Below the pieces are notes generated by a model. The model was given only the letters and a program-made list of their open reading frames with translations, searched no databases and was not told where the DNA came from. Below are positions 1-4,835 of a DNA stretch of 5,328 nucleotides, piece after piece. Positions within the stretch are counted from its first letter, which is position 1, and each line of letters starts with the position of its first letter. This stretch comes from Blastocatellia bacterium. GTDB lineage: Bacteria; Acidobacteriota; Blastocatellia; Chloracidobacteriales; JADJPF01. The position numbers and the translations under genes were made by a program. Location of the stretch: NCBI GenBank assembly GCA_023265235.1, contig JAHFUF010000412.1:1-5328 (forward strand), in the 5' to 3' direction.

Positions 1-134
1 TCTATGGCATCTGAAGCGTTAGAGATCAATTCTCGCAGAAAGATCTCCTTGTTTGTATAAAGTGAGTTGATAACCAAATCAAGAAGTTGTTTAGTCTCTG
101 CTTGAAATTGAAAGGTCTCTGCACCAACAACCAT
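1..134 (-). CDS. htpG: HtpG, Hsp90-family molecular chaperone (N-terminal fragment, runs off the left edge)
   Basis: The complement of this stretch, read from an ATG at 134 down to 1, gives 44 codons that match the start of bacterial Hsp90. Residues 8-20 (FQFQAETKQLLDL) and 29-43 (KEIFLRELISNASDA) are hallmark HtpG wording. The second is the first motif of the GHKL (Bergerat) ATP-binding fold. Glu35 corresponds to the catalytic glutamate and Asn39 to the Mg-ATP-coordinating asparagine, equivalent to yeast Hsp90 Glu33 and Asn37. HtpG is a cytosolic, homodimeric, ATP-driven chaperone that helps remodel client proteins, often under heat or other stress. The start is supported by a GGGGG-containing ribosome binding site at 139-146 on the minus strand, about five bases upstream. 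The rest of the gene, with the middle and dimerisation domains, lies outside the window. It is divergently oriented to everything else here. Confidence 0.95.
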   Translation of the reverse strand, partial: MVVGAETFQFQAETKQLLDLVINSLYTNKEIFLRELISNASDAI

Positions 135-167
135 AAATACCCCCTAAAAAATTAGTTAAAGTTTAAT

Positions 168-180
168 TGGAAAATTTCCA
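168..180. promoter_or_regulatory. 13-bp palindrome at the expected htpG transcription start
   Basis: TGGAAA-A-TTTCCA is a perfect inverted repeat of two 6-bp arms around one central base. It lies just downstream of the proposed htpG -10 box, where a repressor would block initiation. A half-site-like copy, TTGGAAAAT, occurs at 167-175 and again at 232-240, upstream of the -35 box. The regulator is unknown. In AT-rich DNA a short palindrome of this size can arise by chance. Confidence 0.35.
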
Positions 181-184
181 GTGG

Positions 185-213
185 ATTTTAGGAAAGAAAC
201 CCTTTTCAGGCAA
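185..213 (-). promoter_or_regulatory. Probable sigma-70-type promoter of htpG
   Basis: On the minus strand there is TTGCCT (complement of 208-213, 4 of 6 consensus bases), a 17-bp spacer, and TAAAAT (complement of 185-190, 5 of 6). Transcription would begin near 177-179, giving an htpG leader of roughly 45 bases. No CIRCE element (the HrcA operator) is visible nearby, so if the gene is heat-induced it is by some other route. The assignment rests on consensus match and position only. Confidence 0.6.
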
Positions 214-245
214 GTAACTAAGACCTAAGTTTTGGAAAATAAAAT

Positions 246-307
246 GATAAATCAAAAACTTTAATCCTTGTAACACCAATAAATTAATAGATAAATCAAA
301 AACTTTA
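246..307. repeat. Two-copy 18-bp direct repeat in the htpG / small-gene divergent spacer
   Basis: The 18-bp word GATAAATCAAAAACTTTA occurs exactly at 246-263 and at 290-307. The start-to-start distance is 44 bp, close to four helical turns, so both copies face nearly the same side of the DNA. The pair sits between the htpG promoter and the plus-strand gene that starts near 402, where paired sites for a regulatory protein could influence either gene. No known regulator consensus is recognised. The 26-bp gap shows no further structure, and no third full copy is seen. Confidence 0.55.
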
Positions 308-365
308 TTATGAAATTTTACTAGTGTTTTACCAGATGCGGCAAAAATAAAGCAACTTGCCTAAA

Positions 366-385
366 AAATGAACGATAATTCATTT
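366..385. promoter_or_regulatory. Inverted repeat upstream of the 86-residue gene
   Basis: AAATGAA (366-372) and TTCATTT (379-385) form perfect 7-bp arms around a 6-base centre containing GATAAT (374-379, resembling a -10 box once the first arm base is included). It lies 17 bases before the proposed start at 402 and could be an operator or a small hairpin. No convincing -35 element is found at the right spacing, so a promoter is not claimed. This is a weak call. Confidence 0.3.
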
Positions 386-401
386 AGTAAATTTTTGTCC
401 A

Positions 402-662
402 ATGGGTCAGCTAATGACAACTCAAAACAAAACAGAAAAATCACCTACTTGTCCAACACAACAAGCTATTGAACCTGTAGACATTGCTCGTAGGATGTTG
501 ATTTGGCAGTGGGTACTTGATCCTAAAGGAGTAAAACCTCCTACGGATTTAAGCAAAGAAGAATTGGTTGAAGTTTATTATCTTTGTCGTGAAAGTTTGT
601 CTAAGTTTAACGAAGCACTAAACCGTGTTGGTCAAACACAAAATCAAATGAGAGCTTTTTAA
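402..662 (+). CDS. Small hypothetical protein, 86 residues, helical C-terminal half
   Basis: I do not recognise this protein. Residues 1-25 are polar and probably disordered (Thr/Gln/Lys/Pro-rich, with two Met codons). Residues 26-40 are mixed hydrophobic and charged with two Trp residues (IWQWVLD). Residues 50-80 look like one or two amphipathic helices beginning at LSKEELVEVYYL and ending in a Gln/Asn-rich stretch. There is no signal peptide or membrane segment. It ends 33 bases before the hydrolase-like gene on the same strand, so co-transcription is likely and a partner or chaperone role for that protein is possible but unproven. The start is uncertain: ATG at 402 gives the longest frame and ATG at 414 (residue 5) is an alternative, and neither has a clear Shine-Dalgarno sequence. 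Codon use resembles the neighbours, which supports a real gene. Confidence 0.65.
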   Translation: MGQLMTTQNKTEKSPTCPTQQAIEPVDIARRMLIWQWVLDPKGVKPPTDLSKEELVEVYYLCRESLSKFNEALNRVGQTQNQMRAF

Positions 663-684
663 ACTACTTATTTTACAATTATTT

Positions 685-698
685 GGAGGCGTGTTGTG
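685..698 (+). promoter_or_regulatory. Ribosome binding site fixing the GTG start of the hydrolase-like gene
   Basis: GGAGG at 685-689 lies six bases before GTG at 696-698. The next in-frame ATG is at codon 135, inside the conserved region, so the GTG is the credible start. A second GTG at 691 is in another frame. Confidence 0.8.
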
Positions 699-1841
699 AC
701 AGTTACTTTTAATAATAATAGATTTGATCTCTCTCTTAATCTATTTGATCAAAATCGTACTAATAGCACTAATCAAAGCTCAAATGTAGATTCCATAGGT
801 AAATTAGGCAAAGCTACAGATCTACTTTCCTTAAATATTGGATTACTTCCAAGTTTAAGTTCAACCATCGCCACTCTAACTCCTAGGGCAGGGTTTCCTG
901 AAAACCCACTTTCTTTTGATAATATTAAGTATTTACTCAAGCTAGTAGCTGGAACTATTCCACTAACTAGTAAGCTTACTCCTGATTCTAAAAATGATGG
1001 TAAACTAGAAAAATATCCTAAAAATGGTGATTTAGGCTCAGTACCAAAGGTTTATGCAGTTAATGGTATTGCTACCAACGAGCTTACACGCGCTGATATG
1101 GGCAACAAAACTGCTCAAGCCTTGGGTAAAAATGTTAATCTTATTAATAACTCTACTGAAGGGCCAGCCATAGATTTAATACAATGCGCTAAAGAATTGT
1201 TTTTGGGTATTCCTTCCAAACCTACTGTGACTTTAGCAAATGAAATCTACAAAGGCTTAACTAAGAATCCTCCTGAAAAGCTAGAACTAGTGGGTTATAG
1301 TCAAGGGACTATTATGACTACTCATGCTGTATCGCTTGCCATTACAAAAATGAAAGAAAATGGTTATAGCGACGCACAAATCAAACTATTAATGAGCGAA
1401 AATGTTCGAGTAGCCTTAACAGGATGTCCAGTAGATTTAACTAATCCAGCACATGTTGTAGGTAATATTCCTCCTGGGCCACGTACAGCAGGCACTAAAA
1501 CTATTAGCGACTACTTTACTACTTCTGATAGGTTTTTATCTGGTAAGAGCGAGCCTTATGGAGAAAAAATCAATCGTGAACAAGGTGCGGGTGAATTAAG
1601 CCGTGCTAATTTTGAAATGCTTCGTCATGATAAAGATGCTGTTTCTACTATAATTCATGACTTTGGTGCTGATGATGTTAAAGACCTAGCTAGTAACCCT
1701 AGTAGGTTCTTAGGCCGGTTAGGTGCAAAAATCCTAGATCAAACCCTAAGCTCTATACATGACACTCTAAATCCATTTGGCTATCATATGTATGATAATG
1801 TTTATTTAGCCTATATGGTTGATCACAATCTAGTTGATTAA
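696..1841 (+). CDS. Alpha/beta-hydrolase-like protein with GYSQG nucleophile elbow
   Basis: This is a 381-residue protein that probably has an alpha/beta-hydrolase fold and ester- or lipid-hydrolase chemistry; the substrate is unknown. Residues 195-204 (KLELVGYSQG) form a strand followed by the nucleophile elbow G-Y-S-Q-G, with Ser202 as candidate nucleophile and a helix after it (TIMTTHAVSLAI). An earlier strand and loop, KVYAVNGIAT (118-127), is placed where an oxyanion loop is expected. LINNSTEGPAIDL (149-161) reads like a conserved core segment. Candidate acids are Asp272 and Asp278, and the candidate histidine is His364 in GYHMYDNVYL near the C-terminus. GYSQG also occurs in cutinases, but nothing else here is specific to that family. 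The first 35 or so residues are rich in Asn, Ser and Thr, with no Sec signal peptide and no membrane helix; residues 42-60 are moderately hydrophobic. It follows the 86-residue gene closely and precedes a strong hairpin. The fold call is fairly secure, while catalysis and substrate are inference. Confidence 0.7.
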   Translation: MTVTFNNNRFDLSLNLFDQNRTNSTNQSSNVDSIGKLGKATDLLSLNIGLLPSLSSTIATLTPRAGFPENPLSFDNIKYLLKLVAGTIPLTSKLTPDSKNDGKLEKYPKNGDLGSVPKVYAVNGIATNELTRADMGNKTAQALGKNVNLINNSTEGPAIDLIQCAKELFLGIPSKPTVTLANEIYKGLTKNPPEKLELVGYSQGTIMTTHAVSLAITKMKENGYSDAQIKLLMSENVRVALTGCPVDLTNPAHVVGNIPPGPRTAGTKTISDYFTTSDRFLSGKSEPYGEKINREQGAGELSRANFEMLRHDKDAVSTIIHDFGADDVKDLASNPSRFLGRLGAKILDQTLSSIHDTLNPFGYHMYDNVYLAYMVDHNLVD

Positions 1842-1852
1842 TATTAATTGAT

Positions 1853-1876
1853 AAAATATTAAAATATTAAAATATT
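1853..1876. repeat. Short AT tandem repeat (8 bp x 3)
   Basis: AAAATATT is repeated perfectly three times, end to end, just after the hydrolase-like stop codon and directly before the hairpin at 1878-1922. It is a simple AT-rich repeat. It could vary in copy number between strains by slippage, but no function is evident. Confidence 0.7.
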
Positions 1877-1877
1877 G

Positions 1878-1922
1878 AAAACAAAAATAGCCCAATGCTT
1901 TAGCGTTGGGTATTCTTGTTTT
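1878..1922. terminator. Strong hairpin between the hydrolase-like and TPR genes: rho-independent terminator, possibly bidirectional or REP-like
   Basis: The GC-containing core is CCCAATGC (1891-1898), tetraloop TTTA, and GCGTTGGG (1903-1910), with one G-U wobble. An A-rich arm (1878-1889) pairs with a T-rich arm (1911-1922) around it, with one A-C mismatch and a single bulged G at 1890, making about 20 base pairs in all. The A tract before and T tract after the core are what a terminator working in either direction would show. It would end the upstream two-gene transcript. The near-symmetric core could alternatively be a copy of a dispersed REP-type palindrome, which the window alone cannot decide. 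Confidence 0.7.
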
Positions 1923-1940
1923 AGGGAAGAGTTTTTAATT

Positions 1941-2417
1941 ATGGCAAAACTAACTCAAATGCTAAACACTTTACGTCGTTCACTACCTCGGCCATTACAG
2001 CTAAATAAAACTGTAAAAGATGCTATGCCAATGAGCGACGAACAAATTTATGCTTGCTGTGCTTTGGCTTGCCATCTAGCAGAGCAAGGTAACTTAGTAG
2101 ATGCTAGCGATATTTTAACTGGACTCTCTGTAGTTGATCCAGAAAACGCTTATGTACATAGCTGTTTAGGTGCTTTGTATATGAGGCTTGAAGAACGAAA
2201 CTTGGCTATAGGAGAGTTTCTTTTTACCCTATCGCTTAATCCTAGGGATATTGCTGCTAGTACCAATCTTGCAGAACTTTATTTTGAAGTAGGAGAATTA
2301 AAAGAAGCAGAAAAATACCTTAAACAAGCCATTTTACTAGATCCTGGCCAGCAAAACGCTTTTGGAAATCGTGCCCGCGCCCTAAATGAACTACTTAAGA
2401 ACTTGCCGGTTCAATAA
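1941..2417 (+). CDS. Three-TPR protein, SycD/LcrH-like layout
   Basis: This is a 158-residue soluble protein with three tetratricopeptide repeats in 34-residue register: about 36-69, 70-103 and 104-137. Each has the expected small and aromatic positions and ends in a D/N-P-type turn (VDPEN, LNPRD, LDPGQ). The basic N-terminal stretch (LRRSLPRP) and short C-terminal tail give a size and layout close to class II type III secretion chaperones (SycD/LcrH, about 160-170 residues, three TPRs). Generic TPR scaffolds can look the same. TPRs bind peptides, so a role as partner or chaperone, perhaps for the preceding hydrolase-like protein, is a reasonable but unproven inference. The ATG at 1941 is preferred, with AGGGAAGAG at 1923-1931 as a purine-rich ribosome binding site. 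The frame stays open further left to a TTG at 1875, but that extension would run through the hairpin and is rejected. No promoter was identified between the hairpin and the start. Confidence 0.8.
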   Translation: MAKLTQMLNTLRRSLPRPLQLNKTVKDAMPMSDEQIYACCALACHLAEQGNLVDASDILTGLSVVDPENAYVHSCLGALYMRLEERNLAIGEFLFTLSLNPRDIAASTNLAELYFEVGELKEAEKYLKQAILLDPGQQNAFGNRARALNELLKNLPVQ

Positions 2418-2435
2418 AATTAACAATTAGAGCTA

Positions 2436-2463
2436 AAAGTTTCTTTATAAAAGACTTTCGTTT
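2436..2463 (+). terminator. Weak terminator-like hairpin after the TPR gene
   Basis: AAAGT (2436-2440) plus CTTT (2443-2446), with a two-T bulge, pairs with AAAG (2450-2453) plus ACTTT (2454-2458) around a 3-base loop. CGTTT follows. The stem is AU-rich with only two G-C pairs, and the trailing T run is short, so termination would be inefficient. It lies 18 bases after the TPR stop codon, where a terminator would be expected. Confidence 0.3.
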
Positions 2464-2523
2464 ATAACTAGATATAAAAGCCTAGGTGTAACAAAAAGTT
2501 TACCTGAAATCTCGTATTAACTC

Positions 2524-2553
2524 TTGAATTTTCAATAAGAACTCGGCAATAAT
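2524..2553 (+). promoter_or_regulatory. Candidate distal promoter for the cdaA operon or a small RNA
   Basis: TTGAAT (2524-2529, 4 of 6 consensus bases), an 18-bp spacer and AATAAT (2548-2553, 5 of 6) form a plausible sigma-70-type promoter. Transcription would start near 2560, ahead of the structured block, giving cdaA a leader of about 260 bases. In DNA this AT-rich such matches arise by chance. Confidence 0.35.
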
Positions 2554-2587
2554 AACAGCAAAATACAACTAATGAAATTTGATTGTT

Positions 2588-2706
2588 TGCCATTGAAATT
2601 GGCAGACCAACCTGATAGCGAGATCGTGCATCTTAGCCGCTAAAACACGGTCAGCCAAGCCCTATTCTTAAACATAGGCTACAAACCTGTTATCTTTCTG
2701 AAGATA
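2588..2706 (+). ncRNA. Possible structured leader RNA or small RNA upstream of cdaA
   Basis: Several pairings sit side by side. TGCCA (2588-2592) pairs with TGGCA (2600-2604). CTGA-TAGCG-AGAT (2612-2624), loop CGTGC, pairs with ATCT (2630-2633), CGCTA (2638-2642) and TCAG (2651-2654), leaving unpaired TAGC and AAACACGG on the 3' side. TTGG (2599-2602) can extend this by pairing with CCAA (2655-2658), competing with the first hairpin. AGCC-C-TAT (2658-2665) pairs with ATAGGCT (2674-2680), with one bulged C. TATCTT (2691-2696) pairs with AAGATA (2701-2706). The stretch from about 2600 to 2680 is visibly GC-richer than the flanks. It matches no riboswitch, 6S, SRP RNA, tmRNA or tRNA pattern I recognise. 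It could be a leader controlling cdaA, an independent small RNA, or a chance arrangement. Confidence 0.3.
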
Positions 2707-2713
2707 TAAGAGT

Positions 2714-2727
2714 CTAAAAATTTTTAG
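2714..2727. promoter_or_regulatory. 14-bp perfect palindrome upstream of cdaA
   Basis: CTAAAAATTTTTAG is perfectly self-complementary with no central gap, about 95 bases before the cdaA start. This is the form of a DNA-binding site for a dimeric regulator rather than a stable RNA hairpin, since it has no loop. No regulator family is recognised. Confidence 0.35.
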
Positions 2728-2771
2728 GTTTAAGGCTATATTTGGGAACCATTTATTAATTAAGACGTTTT

Positions 2772-2799
2772 TTGGTTGTCCCTAACACCAAATTAAAAT
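2772..2799 (+). promoter_or_regulatory. Candidate proximal promoter of cdaA
   Basis: TTGGTT (2772-2777, 3 of 6 consensus bases), a 16-bp spacer and TAAAAT (2794-2799, 5 of 6). It would start transcription close to 2806, inside the palindrome at 2799-2813, leaving a leader of only about 16 bases. The -35 match is poor and the distal candidate near 2524 is an alternative. Confidence 0.25.
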
Positions 2800-2815
2800 T
2801 AACTATTAGTTAAGG
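2799..2815 (+). promoter_or_regulatory. Palindrome overlapping the cdaA ribosome binding site
   Basis: TTAACTA-T-TAGTTAA (2799-2813) is a perfect 7-bp inverted repeat around one base. Its right arm runs into AAGG (2812-2815), the only Shine-Dalgarno-like sequence for cdaA, six bases before the ATG at 2822. It may be a DNA operator at the transcription start of the proximal promoter candidate. As RNA the one-base centre would force several pairs open, so a translational hairpin is less likely. Confidence 0.35.
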
Positions 2816-2821
2816 TATAAA

Positions 2822-3754
2822 ATGAAATTTATCTATACTACCAGTTTGCCAACAGTTTTGCAGCAACTCCATTGGCGAGATCTGCTGGATATACTGATAG
2901 TATTTATTCTAGTGTTTGAAATCCTTAAACTATTAAGAGGTACTCGTGCAGTACAAATATTATATGGAATTTTATTCTTTACCTTTCTTTATGTAATGTC
3001 TGGCTATTTTCAGTTACAAACAGTACAAGTAGTAGTTCGTAATGCAGTACTTTATCTAGGTATCGCTATTATTGTAGTGTTTCAGGGTGAAATTCGTACT
3101 GCCCTAGCACATTTTGGAAAAAACTTTCGCTTACCAATGTTAGGGTTTCGAGCTAGTAAAGAAAATAATGCTAGCAAACAATTTTATGATGAAATTGTTT
3201 TAGCCGCTACTTCTTTGGCTTCAGAAAAAATTGGTGCCCTAGTGATTCTTGAACGTAATGTTGGATTACAAGACCATATTAATCGCGGGGTTAAACTCGA
3301 TGCTGTAGCGAGCTATGACTTATTAATAACTATTTTTAATCCTAATACTCCTTTGCATGATGGTGCAGTAATAATGCGGAATTATCGACTTGCCGCGGCT
3401 AGTTGCTTTCTTCCACTGACGCTTAACCCACGTTTAGCAAAAGAGCTAGGTACACGCCATCGTGCTGCAATTGGTATCACAGAGGAAAATGACTCTATAG
3501 CTGTGGTAGTATCAGAAGAAACAGGGGTGATTTCATTTGTTGAACGTGGGCAAATAATTCGTAACCTAGATAGCTCTAGACTACGAATTATGCTAATGCA
3601 GGCACTAGAACCACAAAAAACTACTGGACGTAACAACAACAAAGAACATTCTTTAGCCCCTGAATTAAGTAAAATTTCTATAGATAGAAGTTTAGCCACC
3701 CCAACAAATAAACAGACTGTTTTTGATGCACATCCTTTTGTTACAAAAGACTAA
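2822..3754 (+). CDS. cdaA: Diadenylate cyclase CdaA (membrane c-di-AMP synthase)
   Basis: CdaA condenses two ATP into cyclic di-AMP, a second messenger for potassium, osmotic and cell-wall homeostasis. Three N-terminal membrane helices are visible at about residues 20-39, 45-60 and 72-88. The linker VVFQGEIRTALAHFG (85-99) follows, then the cytosolic DAC (DisA_N) domain from about 120 to 262. Both catalytic signatures are intact: D180-G181-A182 (LHDGAVI) and R212-H213-R214 (GTRHRAAIGI). SEETG at 231-235 is also typical. The linker motif, usually FQPE, reads FQGE here. The protein has 310 residues against about 273 in Bacillus and Listeria. The extra length is a polar C-terminal tail after about 265 (Asn/Lys/Ser/Thr-rich) with no recognised domain. 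The ATG at 2822 has AAGG six bases upstream, and the palindrome at 2799-2813 overlaps that site. It heads an operon with ybbR 39 bases downstream, then glmM. Confidence 0.97.
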   Translation: MKFIYTTSLPTVLQQLHWRDLLDILIVFILVFEILKLLRGTRAVQILYGILFFTFLYVMSGYFQLQTVQVVVRNAVLYLGIAIIVVFQGEIRTALAHFGKNFRLPMLGFRASKENNASKQFYDEIVLAATSLASEKIGALVILERNVGLQDHINRGVKLDAVASYDLLITIFNPNTPLHDGAVIMRNYRLAAASCFLPLTLNPRLAKELGTRHRAAIGITEENDSIAVVVSEETGVISFVERGQIIRNLDSSRLRIMLMQALEPQKTTGRNNNKEHSLAPELSKISIDRSLATPTNKQTVFDAHPFVTKD

Positions 3755-3778
3755 AATCTATAGCACTAGAAAAATTTT

Positions 3779-3796
3779 GGAGGTAAGTAGGCTGTG
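3779..3796 (+). promoter_or_regulatory. Ribosome binding site fixing the GTG start of ybbR
   Basis: GGAGGT at 3779-3784 is a near-ideal Shine-Dalgarno sequence nine bases before GTG at 3794. The next in-frame ATG (3841, codon 17) has no such sequence and would shorten the cytosolic N-terminus, though it would keep the membrane helix. Confidence 0.75.
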
Positions 3797-4780
3797 CAAC
3801 TATGGCACAAACTCTCAGAAGTCTTTAGTATAATAGCTACTATGCTCACACATTTGCTAAGGCAATATTTTTATGAAGATAAAAGCCTTACGCTTATATC
3901 GTTAATAATTGCAATAGTGCTATGGGGAGCGGTGTCTAAACAAGAAACAATTTCTAATACTCTTTTAGGTGTGCCAATAGACTATATAGACCTTCCACCA
4001 GGTTTAGATATTGCTAATGATGATTTTGCTCGTTCTGCTAACATTCGTGTAAAAGGGCCAAAGGATACGATTGAAGCTTTGCGCTCAGACCTTTTAGCAA
4101 TTAAAATAAGCCTCTCTACTACTAAACCAGGAGAAAGAGTAATCGCATTAACAACTAGTGATGTAACTAATCCGCCAAATGTTGAGATTGTTAGCCTTGA
4201 ACCACAAAGAACCAGATTAACAATTGAGCCAATAATTGAGCGTCAAGTAAAAGTAAACGCTCGTTTTACTGGTAAAATATCTGACGATTATGAGTCTACG
4301 GCTGTATCTGTTAACCCTAGTACAGTAAATATTCGAGGTGCTGAAAGCCGAGTTAAAAATATTGATGAAATAACAACAGAACCTATTTCTCTTTCAGGGC
4401 ATCGCTCAAATTTTGTCGAAAGCCTTAATTTGGATGTACGCGACCCTAAAGTTAATGTTGTTGGTTCGCCTACAATTGAAGTTCGTGTAGAAATTGGTCA
4501 AATTCGCATTGAACGAGAGTTAACAAATGTCCCTATTCATATTACCCCTAGTACAGAAAAAGTTACTATCACTCCAGTAACCGTAACAGTTCAATTAGAG
4601 GGGCGTAAGTCTTTTATTGAAAATCTTTCACCACCCGATGTCTCAGCTATGATAGATGTAAAGGATTTGCCTGATTCAGGAGTGGCAACCCCCAAAATTA
4701 ACCTACCTCCTGGTATAATTAATGCAATTACAGTTAAAAAGGTTGAGCCAGAACAAATTTTTGTAAAAAAACAGCGATAA
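3794..4780 (+). CDS. ybbR: YbbR-domain protein, CdaA partner (CdaR-like)
   Basis: This is a 328-residue single-pass membrane protein. A short N-terminal cytosolic segment leads to one membrane helix at about residues 31-47 (SLTLISLIIAIVLWGAV), followed by an extracytoplasmic part of about three YbbR beta-domains, roughly 52-146, 147-232 and 238-325. The repeats share the pattern of a small strand, a VKGP/IRGA-type turn (86-89, 180-183), and a closing stretch such as LTIEP. The family typically starts with a helix ending in LW and then V.....F..VP, as seen here (LWGAVSKQETISNTLLGVPIDY). In Firmicutes the homologue CdaR binds CdaA through the membrane and modulates c-di-AMP synthesis. The position 39 bases after cdaA and 55 bases before glmM supports the same role here. 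Bacillus subtilis CdaR has four YbbR domains, so three is within family variation. The GTG start is chosen for its GGAGGT site. Confidence 0.92.
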   Translation: MQLWHKLSEVFSIIATMLTHLLRQYFYEDKSLTLISLIIAIVLWGAVSKQETISNTLLGVPIDYIDLPPGLDIANDDFARSANIRVKGPKDTIEALRSDLLAIKISLSTTKPGERVIALTTSDVTNPPNVEIVSLEPQRTRLTIEPIIERQVKVNARFTGKISDDYESTAVSVNPSTVNIRGAESRVKNIDEITTEPISLSGHRSNFVESLNLDVRDPKVNVVGSPTIEVRVEIGQIRIERELTNVPIHITPSTEKVTITPVTVTVQLEGRKSFIENLSPPDVSAMIDVKDLPDSGVATPKINLPPGIINAITVKKVEPEQIFVKKQR

Positions 4781-4835
4781 TATAAATCATCTAATCTCAA
4801 TATTTTAGAATTATTAGTCTTAGGAGCAATAATTA

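Larger units (their letters stand above)
2418..2821. other. 404-bp non-coding gap with multiple potential hairpins
   Basis: No convincing protein gene is seen on either strand. The gap contains a weak terminator-like hairpin after the TPR gene, a hairpin at 2484-2505 (AGGT...ACCT arms with an A5 loop), two candidate promoters, a locally GC-richer structured block at about 2588-2706, and two AT-rich palindromes before cdaA. The individual elements are listed separately. A 23-codon frame from ATG 2572 to TAA 2643 lacks a ribosome binding site and is not called as a gene. Confidence 0.7.

Noticed and set aside
147..240. A CIRCE heat-shock operator upstream of htpG
   Set aside because: Neither TTAGCACTC nor its partner GAGTGCTAA is present on either strand.
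246..307. A CRISPR-like repeat-spacer unit
   Set aside because: There are only two 18-bp copies, no third unit, a 26-bp AT-rich gap and no cas genes. Paired operator sites or a chance duplication are more reasonable.
1875..1940. A 22-codon N-terminal extension of the TPR protein from a TTG at 1875
   Set aside because: It runs straight through the strong hairpin at 1878-1922, has no ribosome binding site, and the ATG at 1941 has a purine-rich site and begins the protein-like sequence.
2572..2643. Short frame encoding 23 residues (MKFDCLPLK...), a possible leader peptide before cdaA
   Set aside because: There is no Shine-Dalgarno sequence before the ATG, and the frame overlaps the candidate RNA stems. 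A frame this short is expected by chance.
2588..2706. A known RNA class (tRNA, SRP RNA, tmRNA, ydaO-type riboswitch)
   Set aside because: The hallmark sequences are missing, for example no T-arm GGTTCGA-type motif and no SRP GGAAG/GCAGC loop, and the helices do not match those folds by inspection.
3382..3699. Minus-strand open frame of 105 codons inside cdaA
   Set aside because: It lies entirely antisense to the catalytic domain of cdaA and its composition mirrors that gene, with no family resemblance or independent start signal.
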